This document shows, piece after piece, positions 43,589-54,516 of a DNA stretch of 64,000 bases. This DNA comes from Dolomedes plantarius. Lineage: Eukaryota; Arthropoda; Arachnida; Araneae; Dolomedidae. The translations under genes were made by a program, and so were the position numbers. The stretch covers positions 220,368,781-220,432,780 of the forward strand of contig OU015493.1 in NCBI GenBank assembly GCA_907164885.2. Reading direction: 5' to 3'. Positions within the stretch are counted from its first letter, which is position 1. Each line of letters starts with the position of its first letter. The notes below the pieces were generated by a model. It worked only from the letters and a program-made list of their open reading frames with translations. It searched no databases and was not told the DNA's origin.

Positions 43589-44640
43589 AAAAACGTTGTC
43601 TACCCGGGTGGAGGCTCTCATACATAACATAAAAAAATAAACTACAAAATATTACAATTATACAGAATATAACAGAAGATTACAAAAATATCTGGCAAAG
43701 TCCACAATGGTTCCTCCAGATAGCAGGTCCATGCGGTTTCCCTACTATCCTTCATCTTATTTGCTTCGTATGCACTTAACCATAATTACAGTATAAGTTC
43801 AAAATATAAGACTTGTATTCAAAATATAAGACGATAACATAAATTCTATGATTACATGACATATTATCTTGATATATTTGATATGAATAAAACACAATAT
43901 AAATATTTACACTACCTGGAAACTATCTCTTAACATTGTCCACATATGTATTATTAGTTCTCACGTTATATTCTATTAATACTGACATTGTTTATATCAC
44001 AATCAAAATTTACTCTATTATATTATTTAACTTCCTTGGGTACTCTATATTCATTACAATTCTCTATTCGTGCAAAATTACAATATTATAAATTTTTACA
44101 TTCATTTCATATCAATATCTCTTCTTTTTCTTCGAAGTACTGTTACATTAATAAATCAACTTCATTACATCAAAATTCGTTTCAATAGCAATACACATTT
44201 AATACCTTTAACATACCTTACTTCTGACAAACAAATCACATTTCTCTCAAACAACCGTGTATCCTCACGTTTGCTGAGGAATGCTGACTCTGAAGTTGGA
44301 AAGGAGGTTAAAACAGATTCCTCCCACCACTTCAAAAGAAATTTTTGTGGATGATCAAATTTAGGTAGATGGATTCAGTTTCTCAACTGTAGTTGCTCTC
44401 AAATAAAAAACCCCAAAACCAAAAATAAATTTTACCGAATGAAAAAAAATGTTTCGAGTTGTGTGGCCATCACAACCCGACAATTTTATTAAAAAAATAG
44501 AAAAATAAAAACAAAACAAGAACAACTCAACTGAGGAAAAGAATGCATCATGACATTAAATTCAATATTATAAAATTCAAAATTCACCTTAATAATTACA
44601 AAATTCAAAATTAACTTCACATGATCAGTCTATACCATTT
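43589..44640 (-). other. non-coding 3' region of Gypsy-3
   Basis: AT-rich, about 1.05 kb between the pol stop and polypurine tract. No env-like frame is seen on the coding strand. Confidence 0.55.
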
Positions 44641-47600
44641 TTAGTTGTCCTTAAAAAGTAGTTGTAGATTCGGAGACTCAAAATATTGGCAGTCCATTGA
44701 TGGGAGTCCATCAGTATCCTCTGGTTTCTGTTCGCTTGGGTTTTTAATATCATTTAACTGAAAATTCTCTCTTGGACGGAAAAATCGAAGGCGAGTAGAA
44801 TGTACAATCTCAGTGGGAGTTTTATAAAGAGCATTGGGTTTATCAATTTCAAAAAGAACATCTGAACATTTTTTTAGAATAGTATAAGGGCCTGAATACG
44901 GTGGGGCAAGTTTTCGGGTATTTGGATATTGAAATTCTTCATATAAAACTAAATCTCCGACTTTAAATATAACTTGTTGAAATCTTCTGTCATATCTTAT
45001 TTTATTCGACTGATAATATTGTCTAGTTCTTTCTTGTGCAATTTTTCTAGCTTCTTCTATAGGAGGGTATATCTCATTATCTTGGAAAGAAATTTTATAA
45101 GACAATTCGCCATACATTAAATAAATTGGGGGAAATCCAGTTACCGAATGAGGGGTATTATTATATTCTTGGGTGACAGAGTCTAAGATTTTTGTCCATG
45201 GCACATTACTAGGGCTATTACTAACTTTACATTTTAATCTAGTTACTATGGTTTGGTTAACTCTCTCGACCTTTCCGTTCGTCTGCGGTCTATGAGCAGA
45301 TGTCAAGAGCTGTGTAACATTATTATGTCTGAGAAAATGTTTAAACTTTGATGAGGTAAAGGCGGAATTCCTATCACTTAAAATTTTCTCGGGTACATGA
45401 TTTTGAAAAATAGAATTCAAACAATTTATATAGGTTTCCGTGGTGGCACTTTTAGAGGGAAATGTCCAGATGTACCTAGTGGCATGATCAACTACAATGT
45501 GTAAATATTTCTTAGTAGAATTATAATAACTTAAACCACCTACAGTATCAATTGATAATAGTTCAAAAAGTTTTTCACACAGAGGAAGAGATTGCATAAA
45601 ACCATATTTTTTCTGATGAGACTTCTTGTTTACTTGACAAGTTTCACAATGTTTAACATAATTTCCAACATCATTAATTATCTTAGTCCAATAATATTGA
45701 GGTGAAATAATTCTTAACATTGAAGCTATTCCTGGATGACCAAATATTTCATGTACTTTCTCTATTAATTTAATTCTTAACGCTTTTGGTACTACAATAT
45801 TGATTAAACATTGTCTTTTCACTACTACAATATTATCCTTATTAAAACATCTGGGTGCTGTTATATTTTCTAACATTTGAAAATGGATGATTTCCTTTAT
45901 ATCTAACAAGGGTTCTGGAGGGGTTGTAGTTATATTAAAAGCAATTGGGTTTCTTGTTAACATATCAGCTTCAACATTAGTTGTACCTTTCTTATATTTT
46001 ATGTCAAAATCATACATAGAAATTTTTAGAGACCATCTGAAAAGTCTACCTGTAGGATTTTTAAAAGTTTTAAGCCAAACTAAGCTGTGATGATCTGTAT
46101 GTACAGTGAAATGTGACCCATGAAGGTAGCAATGGAATTTATCAAGACTATCAATTATCGACAAACATTCTAATTCCGTTATCGTATAATTAATTTCATA
46201 TGGTCTAAGTCGTCGGGAGTGATATGCAATTGGATGTTGAGTTCCATCAGGATGTTCTTGTTTTACTATGGAGGCTATGGCTTCTTTTGACGCATCAACA
46301 TAGACATGGCAAGGATAATTTGAATTATAAAGGGCCAAAATGGGTTTTGAGATTAAACTATCTTTAAGTTTTTGAAAAGCTTGTTGACATTCAGGCGTCC
46401 ATGCCCATTTCTGGTCTTTCTTTAAAAGGTTATTTAAGGGAATTCTAATTTTAGCGTAATCAGGAATAAATTTATGATATACGTTAATGGTGCCTAGAAA
46501 TCTTTGTAAATCTTTAACGTTCCTTGGGGCCAATAATTTTTTTATTGTTTCTACATTAGTATTATTTGGGCTGTATGATCCATGCTTAACTTCATAGCCA
46601 AGAAAATCAATAGTATCTTTAGCAAAATGACATTTCGATTTTTTAAGTTTAATATTTTCCTTTTCACAAATTTCAAAAATTGTCTTTAAGTGCTGAATAT
46701 GTTGTTCTAATGACTCTGAGAAAATAATTATATCGTCAAAATAATTTAGAGCAAAGTTAACTTGATATTTATGAAGTATACGCCTAATTGTTCTTTGGAA
46801 TATTGCGGGAGCATTCTTAAATCCAAACGGAAGTCTGGTAAATTGGTACAAACCATAGTTAGAAGTGAAAGCAAGCTTTTCAGCTTCCTCATCCTCTAAT
46901 TTCAGGTGCCAATACCCACTACATAGATCTAACGTAGAAAATACCTTAGCATTGGTCAATTTGTCTAGAACACTGTCTATTCTGGGAATGGGTTCACAAT
47001 CGGTTTTTGTAATTTGGTTAATTTTCCTATAGTCAATACATAGTCGAGTCCTAGCATTATCTTCTTTCTTAAACGCGAGAGTAATAGGTGAACTATATTG
47101 GCTATAACTAGGTTTAATAATTTTAGCTTTTAACAAGGCATCTAATTGTTTCTTTATCTCTGCGTCATCTCTAGGCGACGTTCTGTATGGTCTTTGACTT
47201 ATAGGAAGTTCTGAGGTTAAGACTACTTTTGGCGATTCTAATTTAATTTCTCCCACATCAAACTTATTCTTAGCAAAAGCATGATCAAATTTTTGAATTA
47301 AATTGTCAATATCACACTTATCATTATTACAAGAAATCACATTACATAAATCATTATTATTACTTAAAAATGCAGATACGTTTTCATTATTTCCATGACC
47401 ACTTTTCTTATTAGGATTATTATTATGACAGCTGGTACAATTAAAATGCTTAAGTAATTTATTATCCTGAAAAATTTCTCTAGTTTTAAAATTAATAGTG
47501 ACATTAAAGAGTCCAATAGCATGACCAGATAATATAACATATGGTAATTGTACATTAGGTAAGTAATAAAATTTTAATGTTTCAATTTTTTCACCCAATT

Positions 47601-47790
47601 TTAACGGAAGCATTATATACTGACTTACCTGGACGTTTCGTCCCACAGCTGTAATGTTAATGTTGCAATTTTTGAAATTTAGTTGGTGATTTTTATTTAA
47701 TGTGGGTCCTGGTAAAATATTTAGAGTTGAGCCTGAATCGAATAAAATCTGGACTTTCTGTCCACACAACAGGCTCTCTACTACTGGCAC
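44641..47790 (-). CDS. pol: Gypsy-3 pol polyprotein, intact
   Basis: 1049 codons without a stop. It opens directly after the gag UGA in the same frame; the first codon is GTG, so it is probably made as a gag-pol fusion and not from its own start. Domains in order: protease with DSGS at residues 18-21; RT with D288 (STLDLCSGYW) and the active site NYFDDIII (D352-D353); RNase H with D499 (HVYVDASKEA), a Glu near 541, D566 (HTDH) and D609 (EADML); integrase with the zinc-binding H680, H685, C715, C718 and catalytic D748 (SIDTVGG), D806 (LSDRNSAF) and E842 (NGKVERVN), 35 residues apart. The C-terminal GDLVLYEEF region is the integrase tail. No chromodomain seen. It copies the RNA genome into DNA and inserts it. 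Confidence 0.95.
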   Translation of the reverse strand: MPVVESLLCGQKVQILFDSGSTLNILPGPTLNKNHQLNFKNCNINITAVGRNVQVSQYIMLPLKLGEKIETLKFYYLPNVQLPYVILSGHAIGLFNVTINFKTREIFQDNKLLKHFNCTSCHNNNPNKKSGHGNNENVSAFLSNNNDLCNVISCNNDKCDIDNLIQKFDHAFAKNKFDVGEIKLESPKVVLTSELPISQRPYRTSPRDDAEIKKQLDALLKAKIIKPSYSQYSSPITLAFKKEDNARTRLCIDYRKINQITKTDCEPIPRIDSVLDKLTNAKVFSTLDLCSGYWHLKLEDEEAEKLAFTSNYGLYQFTRLPFGFKNAPAIFQRTIRRILHKYQVNFALNYFDDIIIFSESLEQHIQHLKTIFEICEKENIKLKKSKCHFAKDTIDFLGYEVKHGSYSPNNTNVETIKKLLAPRNVKDLQRFLGTINVYHKFIPDYAKIRIPLNNLLKKDQKWAWTPECQQAFQKLKDSLISKPILALYNSNYPCHVYVDASKEAIASIVKQEHPDGTQHPIAYHSRRLRPYEINYTITELECLSIIDSLDKFHCYLHGSHFTVHTDHHSLVWLKTFKNPTGRLFRWSLKISMYDFDIKYKKGTTNVEADMLTRNPIAFNITTTPPEPLLDIKEIIHFQMLENITAPRCFNKDNIVVVKRQCLINIVVPKALRIKLIEKVHEIFGHPGIASMLRIISPQYYWTKIINDVGNYVKHCETCQVNKKSHQKKYGFMQSLPLCEKLFELLSIDTVGGLSYYNSTKKYLHIVVDHATRYIWTFPSKSATTETYINCLNSIFQNHVPEKILSDRNSAFTSSKFKHFLRHNNVTQLLTSAHRPQTNGKVERVNQTIVTRLKCKVSNSPSNVPWTKILDSVTQEYNNTPHSVTGFPPIYLMYGELSYKISFQDNEIYPPIEEARKIAQERTRQYYQSNKIRYDRRFQQVIFKVGDLVLYEEFQYPNTRKLAPPYSGPYTILKKCSDVLFEIDKPNALYKTPTEIVHSTRLRFFRPRENFQLNDIKNPSEQKPEDTDGLPSMDCQYFESPNLQLLFKDN

Positions 47791-47793
47791 TCA
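47791..47793 (-). promoter_or_regulatory. in-frame UGA between gag and pol of Gypsy-3
   Basis: The minus strand reads GAC AGT GAC TGA GTG CCA GTA GTA. The frame is open on both sides, and the protease Asp is 18 codons downstream. The position equals that of the UGA in Gypsy-1. Confidence 0.6.
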
Positions 47794-48633
47794 GTCACTG
47801 TCGTTGGTTCTCACATTAAAGTTTTTATTATGATTCTGCATTGTCATTCTTGGCTGAAAGGAAGGTGCACTGGTGTTGAACCCTGGACGTTGCTGGAAAC
47901 GGGGCGGATAAAAATTATTCCTCGGTCTCCACTCCTGGTGTTGAAGATCAAAATTTGGCCGAAACTGTCGGTAATTTCCTGGGTGTTGTTGGAAGCGTGG
48001 ACTCCAGGCTGGAGGTCTATGGAAAACTGGTAGCTTGGGGGTATAAAAAGTCCTTTCCTCTGAATTTTGCTTATCCAATAGTTTTAACATGTTTTTTAGT
48101 TCATCACAATTTTTTGTTGAACGAAGTTGGAGATCTACTTCTGGGCGTGCGTTTATTCCTTTTATGATGTAAAATTTTTGCTCTTCCGAGGTCATCGCTG
48201 CTTTCGAAGCTATTTGCTGGATAGTGTAGTAATACTCTTCGTAAGTTTCTTCCCTTCCTTTTTTCCGTCTTAACAATTGCTGATGTATTACTTATGTCGG
48301 CCTTAAGATGTCGGCCTTACTTATCTCCGTCTTAAATTCTTTAAGCAGTTCTGTTTTTAATTCTTCGAAGTTTTTAAACAGGGGTTTGGATTGAAGAAAT
48401 AGTTCCACATTTCCGGTACACAGCTTGCGAAAGAATATAATTTTTTGTAGAGGATTTAATGTCAACAGTTCACAAACCTGCTCATATTCTGCGATGTAAT
48501 TTTCGATTGGCACTTCATTTGAATAGGGCTTAATAAACACATTTACATCGGAAAAGCGGACGTGAGATGGCTCGTTATTTTCACCGGTTAAGTCCACGGT
48601 TTGATTCAAATTCGGATTTTCCCCTTTCTGCAT
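47794..48633 (-). pseudogene. gag: Gypsy-3 gag, interrupted by one in-frame TAA
   Basis: ATG at 48631-48633. 113 codons to a TAA at 48292-48294, then the same frame continues to the UGA at 47791-47793 (280 codons in all). The TAA lies in a small tandem duplication (AAGGCCGACAT twice), probably a copying slip. The capsid-like part includes ENYIAEYEQVCELLTLN, LFLQSKPLFKNFEELKTELL and YYTIQQIASKAAM. The C-terminal tail is rich in Pro, Arg, Phe, Gln and Asn (FQQHPGNYRQFRPNFDL) and has no CCHC zinc knuckle. It forms the particle shell; the duplication would truncate it in this copy. Confidence 0.85.
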
Positions 48634-48848
48634 TGCTTCTTCAAAACTAGGTCACCGAACAGCGTAAATCCACCAAGGTCAGTAATACAGTAATCCACTT
48701 CTGCTCGCTGCTATTTTCGACGCACGAAAGGGCGAATGAAGTTTTACGACGGGTGCTGGTAAAATTAATTAAAACTCCGTTTACATATTGAAATTAAAAT
48801 TTTAAAACTGGTATCCTCACTGCAGAACATCCTGCCGGCTATAAATTC
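48634..48848 (-). other. 5' leader of Gypsy-3
   Basis: About 215 bases between LTR and gag. Next to the LTR the minus strand reads GAATTTATAGCCGGC; I could not match this to a tRNA 3' end, so the primer is unknown. Confidence 0.5.
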
Positions 48849-49192
48849 TGTAATGAAATAAGATCAGATTACAGAAATATTAGAAAAATAAATTTATTTC
48901 CGAGTGGCTAAACAGACATCTTATCTAATGGAAAGCCAACACCCGAGTAATTCCCGGGGTTTGCGTATAGAGGTATCTGCGGTTGAAGAATTTGCTGACC
49001 AAAGATGTTTCTTGCAAGCTGCATCAGTTGTGCAGGACGATCGCCTTATTTGGGCATAGAAAAGTGTGGCTTGCCCAGGGATTGCTGACGCTATGAAAAA
49101 TATTCCTGGGTTCTTAAAAACAGAATTTGGTAATGCCATCTTAAGAATGGGAAGGAAAGAAAATTTACAGGGGTCATCTTAAATTTTATATC

Positions 49193-49197
<5 letters not shown>
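48849..49197 (-). repeat. 5' LTR of Gypsy-3
   Basis: 349 bp, one difference from the 3' LTR. It should contain the promoter; AATAAA occurs near its 3' end on the minus strand. Confidence 0.95.

Positions 49198-49237
<40 letters not shown>
49198..49237. repeat. (TA)n(TG)n microsatellite
   Basis: Right half of the tract split by Gypsy-3. Confidence 0.95.
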
Positions 49238-49238
<1 letters not shown>

Positions 49239-50005
49239 TTTTCCCTGAGAAAAAGGAGCGGGAATCTTAATGGAAAAATCAAGGTCTAGAACTAAATTTT
49301 TACGGAGTCTTTATACATGTATATCTAAACGGACAACAAAAATACATCGAAAGCAAATGAGGCCGAAAATTTATCCTGTCTATGGAAAAATGCTTCTAAG
49401 AATGAAATGGCAAGAAAGTGTCTCACTCATTTTAATCGATACTGAATTAACGAACTTTATAATTTTAGACGTGGAACAACCAATAAATACCCAAATAAGT
49501 AGTAAGAACATAAATTTTAAAATACAGGATTACAAAAATGGAAGGATTATTGAAAATGAAATACCAAAAAGAAGCGAGCTACCTTTAGAAGAATGATCAG
49601 TTCTCGCTTTCTCTATGAATATATTTCTTAACGTAGTATCTAAAGATGAGTAGATCTCATTCTAAATGGCCCTCTTATGGTTGCAGTGCATAAAGTCGAA
49701 ATAAAAGTATTTTATATCTTCCGTTTGTTGAAAACTAATGTTACAAAGTAATTTCACGGATTTTGATTTTTGGAAAAGGTCAGAGTTATTAATAAAATAA
49801 TAGCAAATATAATGAGGTAATTGAAGTAATAGTGAGGTTATATTTCTATTAACTCATTATATTTGCTTTGGTTTCAAAAAGCCAATACAGATGATGTAAT
49901 ATTCTAGGTTTATATTTGGGTTTATGGTTTAGTATGAGAGTATTTAAGTCAATTAAACTATAAATGAAAAAAATAATGTAATTTCATTGATTAATAAACA
50001 AATTT

Positions 50006-50006
<1 letters not shown>
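49238..50006. other. unrecognised sequence with a 108-codon frame
   Basis: The frame 49270-49596 (plus) is Lys/Arg/Ile-rich and begins MEKSRSRTKFLRSL. No domain recognised, no nearby splice or promoter clue; it may be a chance frame. The rest is AT-rich. Confidence 0.3.

Positions 50007-50083
<77 letters not shown>
50007..50083. repeat. (TA)n microsatellite
   Basis: About 37 uninterrupted units. Confidence 0.95.
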
Positions 50084-50084
<1 letters not shown>

Positions 50085-50598
50085 CAAACATATATATGTA
50101 ATATTTTGACGCATAAACTATATTTAAATATATTAATTAGCGTTTAACGGTAATTTTCCTTTTGAGATCCTAGTGTGTTTCCCAATTCAGGAAGTAGGTT
50201 GTTTTTCGCAGCGGATGCCATCCATGGTCATCGATAATTAATTGCTCACACGTGCACGGACTGCCGCGATCTCGAACATTTAAAGGCACGTGATGGCTTG
50301 ACTCACGATGCTTCTCCCGCTTTCGTATAACGCGCGAAAAAAGAACAAAGGATTAGATTACGGATACTTTTTGGAGAGATGATAGTACGCGCGTCTGTCA
50401 GAGGGGGGGGGGGGGCTTGAGAGAGGATTGAAAATGGCGGTGTAGCTGGGTTGAGGAGGTTTTTTTTTAATAATGTTGAGAAATAAAGTTGTTTAAATTT
50501 AAATTACGTATTACTTCCTTTCCACTGGCCTACTGTTATGACTGTCATTTAGACTAATTAGTAGATAAAACAGCACGCGGTGAAGTGCCGTGACACAA
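50084..50598. other. no gene seen; contains a G13-G14 run
   Basis: GC content rises at 50210-50460; a run of G occurs at 50403-50416. No frame or repeat recognised. Confidence 0.45.
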
Positions 50599-50643
50599 AC
50601 ACACACACACACACAGAAATATATATATATATATATATATATA
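50599..50643. repeat. (CA)n(TA)n microsatellite
   Basis: Dinucleotide tract ending one base before the CTAG of a Helitron end. Confidence 0.9.
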
Positions 50644-51147
50644 CTAGCTGAAAACCCGTACTTCGCTACGGAGTACATTGAAATTAATTTCAACGGTCAA
50701 TGTATGCAATTAATACCAAAAATATGTATAAATATATTTAAATAAATACAACAATCAATGTATGCAATTGATGTAAAAAAAACAAAAAAATATATTTATA
50801 AAAAATCGTAAGGAATTTTTTTATAGACAAAATGATGTAGAAGAAAATATTCAAATAACATCTCATAAGACATACTAAAGAATATAGTACAGTTAATATA
50901 GTACAGTTTGAGGAACATATCTTTTACTGTATATTAATATTTTTTTGATAATGTCCAATCGTCTGTCGCATTAGCAAGAAAAGGTATATATTTTTTGTCT
51001 ATTTAGTTGTTATGCACGTGACGATAAATTAGTTTAAAGTATCACAAAAAAAAATAGAAATCACGTGATCAGCATTTAATAAATTAAATTCTAAAAATTA
51101 ATATTTAAAAATTCACCAAAAATCAGAAAATGTAGATAAAGATTCGA
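50644..51147 (-). mobile_element. Helitron 3' part
   Basis: On the minus strand it ends CCGTAGCGAAGTACGG (hairpin), GTTTTCAG, CTAG, followed by T. The 5' part is lost at a (TA)(TG) tract. About 50960-51147 resembles 3380-3570 in the nested Helitron of the first region. Confidence 0.6.
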
Positions 51148-51148
51148 A

Positions 51149-51198
<50 letters not shown>

Positions 51199-51200
51199 AT
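51148..51200. repeat. (TA)n(TG)n microsatellite
   Basis: Separates the Helitron fragment from the solo LTR. Confidence 0.95.
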
Positions 51201-52198
51201 TGTAAATAATTCGCCGAATGGTAGCGTAAAACACGACGATACAATCAAGTAATATATTAAATGAAATGAAATGAAATGATTTATTCACAATGAGAAGAGG
51301 TTGATGAATTACGATGACTACACATGATGCTCTCTAGATGACGATCGGGAAACTATGCTGCCGACCATCAGTACATATCAGAAGTCTAACCGCGAAATTT
51401 CTTTGGCTTCTTACACGGGAAATTAGGAAGCGCAATAATCTCTCCTGCAGGAATCACGTACTCAGCCAATAATCAATTGTCCAGATCCTTCTGGGATCTA
51501 AAGAGCGAGCTATCTCTAATAGCTATACTGTTTCTTCTCGAAACAAGAAGACAGAGAGTCGGGATGCTCTGCTTCGCACGAGGACTTATAAAGAACTTAA
51601 TTCACTGCTGTAATGCCTGAGAAGCTACCTTCTAGATGCAGGTCCAGGAGCTATCTCCAATAGCTAGAACTGTTTCTTGTCGAAACAAGTCGAAGGGAGT
51701 CGGGATGCTGTGCCTCGCACGAGGAATTATAAATAATCGTAATCTACGGCTTCAATGACGGTGTAGCGACCTTCTAGATGCAGGTCTAGGGGCTAACTGA
51801 ATTTTTTTAGTTCGCAGCGACGCAACTCGCCCTCCTGGCTCTGCGAATCCCGAATATTAAAAGGGTTTTTAATGCGCCTTTAAAGTCACATCACTTTTCG
51901 GAGGTCGGATTGGTGAGCCACTTCTTTCGTCATCGGATCAGCTGATCACTTAAGACGGTAAAATTTCCCCGATCATCATGGATCAAGGGGCGGACCTTAA
52001 CTAATGTCCTTTCAACTTTATGTCTCAATCTCAGACATACTGTCGCCTCTCGTCCAGGTTTGCATTGTCGGGATCGCCGTGTGTCGCCGTTCCTGTTCTT
52101 CGGCTTTTTCGCCCGGGAACTCTTTGTTGAGCCTTCTGATGTATCGTGAATTGAATGAGAGGGTTTTGCTCTAAATTGGGAGAATCAGTGGTCTCTTC

Positions 52199-52201
<3 letters not shown>
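51201..52201 (-). repeat. solo LTR, about 1 kb
   Basis: The ends are TGTAAATAATTCG and GGTCTCTTCACA, that is TGT...ACA. On the minus strand an AATAAA (near 51282) lies near the 3' end, as in an LTR. Both flanks are TA/TG repeats, so the target duplication cannot be read. It contains a tandem duplication of about 145 bp. No internal retroelement genes lie on either side. Confidence 0.6.
51503..51795. repeat. 145-bp tandem duplication inside the solo LTR
   Basis: Two copies begin GAGCTATCTCTAATAGCTA (51507) and GAGCTATCTCCAATAGCTA (about 51651) and both end CTTCTAGATGCAGGTC. They differ by substitutions and small indels. Confidence 0.8.

Positions 52202-52202
<1 letters not shown>

Positions 52203-52228
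<26 letters not shown>
52203..52228. repeat. (TA)n microsatellite
   Basis: Directly against the right end of the solo LTR. Confidence 0.9.
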
Positions 52229-52229
<1 letters not shown>

Positions 52230-54508
52230 CTTTCATATAGGGAAGGAATAAACATGTGGAATAATTTAGATGGGCTCAGCGTATGAATGTTTTTGAAGCA
52301 TGGTGTCACAAGCTATTTTAGAACAATGCTGTTACCAATTATTGATAAAAACTCTCAAAAAGACACAGGAGAGTTTTAGGAATAATTTACAAAGAGATTC
52401 AGGACCCGAGTGAAGAATGTTTTCCAAAAAAATCTTAAAATCCTGATCAGTTTATGATTCTTTAACGATAATTAGTGTTTTTATTGCGAATAAGGTTATT
52501 TCTAATACTTTTTTTCAAATTTATCTGGTGTTCAGATATTTACAGTTGTGTTAAACAGTGCTCAGATATTTACAGTTGTGTTAAACAGTGTTCAGATGTA
52601 TTTATACAGATATTATATTTTAAGTTTGAAAATATTTAAAACCGCATTCTTTTTTCTTGCTTTCGTTGATAAAGAAAAAAGTGGAATCCTAAAAAATATT
52701 TATTTCTATTGTGCTTGTAAATGTGTCTTTTTGGTGTACATTATATGATGTTTCTCCTCACACTGTGGTTGTCTAACTACTTATTTTTCCGTATCTATGG
52801 AAATATATATTTCTTAATAAAGTTAAATTTTATCAGGTATTGAAAATATTCTAATCTAAAATGACAGTGAAACAACAGGATGTAAAAACTTTTACGGTCA
52901 GGTGGAAAAACCGTAAATTCGTCATAGCTGTAAACAGAAAGGACATTTCTGTTTAGATGCAGTGAATATCTGTTTTATTGTCATAACATTATGTCTTAAA
53001 CTTCCGTCCATAACTGCAGAGTGTTTCTGGAATTCTGGTTGGAAATTAATTGATAGTATTTCTGATTGAATATTTTCTTTCAAAACAGTTCGATAAATGA
53101 TTTTGCAAGGCTTGGAAGCAATCCTTATTTTGAGAATATGTACAGCTAATACTAACAAAAACAATATCACGTAAATATTGAATCAACTAGTTTTACTGTT
53201 GTGTAAAGGTATTCCCAAGATAGGCTCAAGCTAGAGTCAATTTACAATGACCCCAGAAAGCTTTCTGAGTTGGTTAAGTATAAATTAGATTTTCAAGTAG
53301 TTTTGAATGATTTTATTTAATAATTAATTTATTAAATAATACCTGAGCACCAGAATATAGGGAAATATTATTTTTTTAAACGGTAACTAGTACTCTAATT
53401 AATTTTTTATTACTTGGACTATCTGACTGCAAAGAGGACGTATTAAACGATTTAGGGGATATAGAAAATCGAAACAGCATTACTCATACGTGACTTAATG
53501 TCATGGAGTGCCTAGAAGTATTACTTTTCATCGAATAAAATGTAAAGAGGTTCTACGAAAAGATTAGATGTTGGTTGTCCTATAGCATTCTCGAATCAAG
53601 ATGAAATAAGTTGTTGAAAATGGTTTACCAAGCCTAACCGAGACGTCGTAACAGAATTGGTAGATGAATTAGATTTGGTTTGTGAACTGCATTGAAGCTA
53701 GAGATCGAAAGGGATATCCTTGCAATAAATATAACATTGTTACCAATATTGTTGTAAATATGATATTGTTAATATTTTCACCGAATATGTTAAAGTAAAA
53801 CAATCCGAGTGCAATATTTAATGATGATGTTCCAAGAACTAATTAGTACTACTGCTTCATACAGCGCTATCCTACTTTATAATCTAAAATTGTAATTCTA
53901 AACGTGCGGTTCAGTTTTAAAACACAACATAAAGCAATACATTGTCATCTGCTTTACAATAACCTCCATTTTTGCAGGTGCATTTTATTCAACGCATAAC
54001 AAAAAGACTTGTTTACAGTTACGCCTATGTTTTCGGAGTAATTGTAAATTGCATTTTAGAGCTCAGTAATATTGATTATTTATGAATATTTTATATGCAA
54101 TATAATAAGCAATTAACTGTTATTGATATTTATAACCGAAAAAATATTATTTTATGAATTAAAATATTTGGATCACACATATACCGTTTACAACTACTTC
54201 CTGTCTCTGTATTTCTTAATCCTAAGTACCTTATCGAAGAAAAAAGAAGAATTTAGAAATGGTATTTGATGAAAATGAATGAACAGTTTAAATTTACTTT
54301 AAGCATGTTTTTAATTTCTTAATTTATTGCTCAATGTAATAGTACACAATGTAATTGTGTGTGCGTGCAAAAAAAAAAAAAGAAAAAAAAAGAAAGAAAA
54401 AAACAAAAAACATTACGCTTAAAAGCGAGTTGAAAATTCTATTTGTGTGTTGATGAGATTTCCCCTTTTCCTGACTCGTCCGAAGAGGAATTTCTTCGAA
54501 AGGGGGTT
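52229..54508. other. no gene recognised
   Basis: AT-rich. It contains a 30-bp tandem repeat (52529-52590) and an A-rich tract (54369-54411). Frames such as 52922-53170 minus match nothing I know. Confidence 0.5.
52529..52590 (+). repeat. 30-bp tandem repeat, two units
   Basis: TCAGATATTTACAGTTGTG followed by TTAAACAGTG occurs twice in succession with one difference. Confidence 0.85.
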
Positions 54509-54516
54509 TATCGGAA

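Larger units (their letters stand above)
43226..49197 (-). mobile_element. Gypsy-3, young nearly intact Ty3/Gypsy element
   Basis: 5972 bp with 349-bp LTRs that differ at one position. Minus strand: 5' LTR 48849-49197, leader, gag, in-frame UGA, intact pol, 1.07 kb 3' region, polypurine tract, 3' LTR 43226-43574. It is inserted in a compound TA/CA microsatellite, so the short target duplication cannot be separated from the repeat. The single defect seen is a TAA in gag. Confidence 0.95.
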
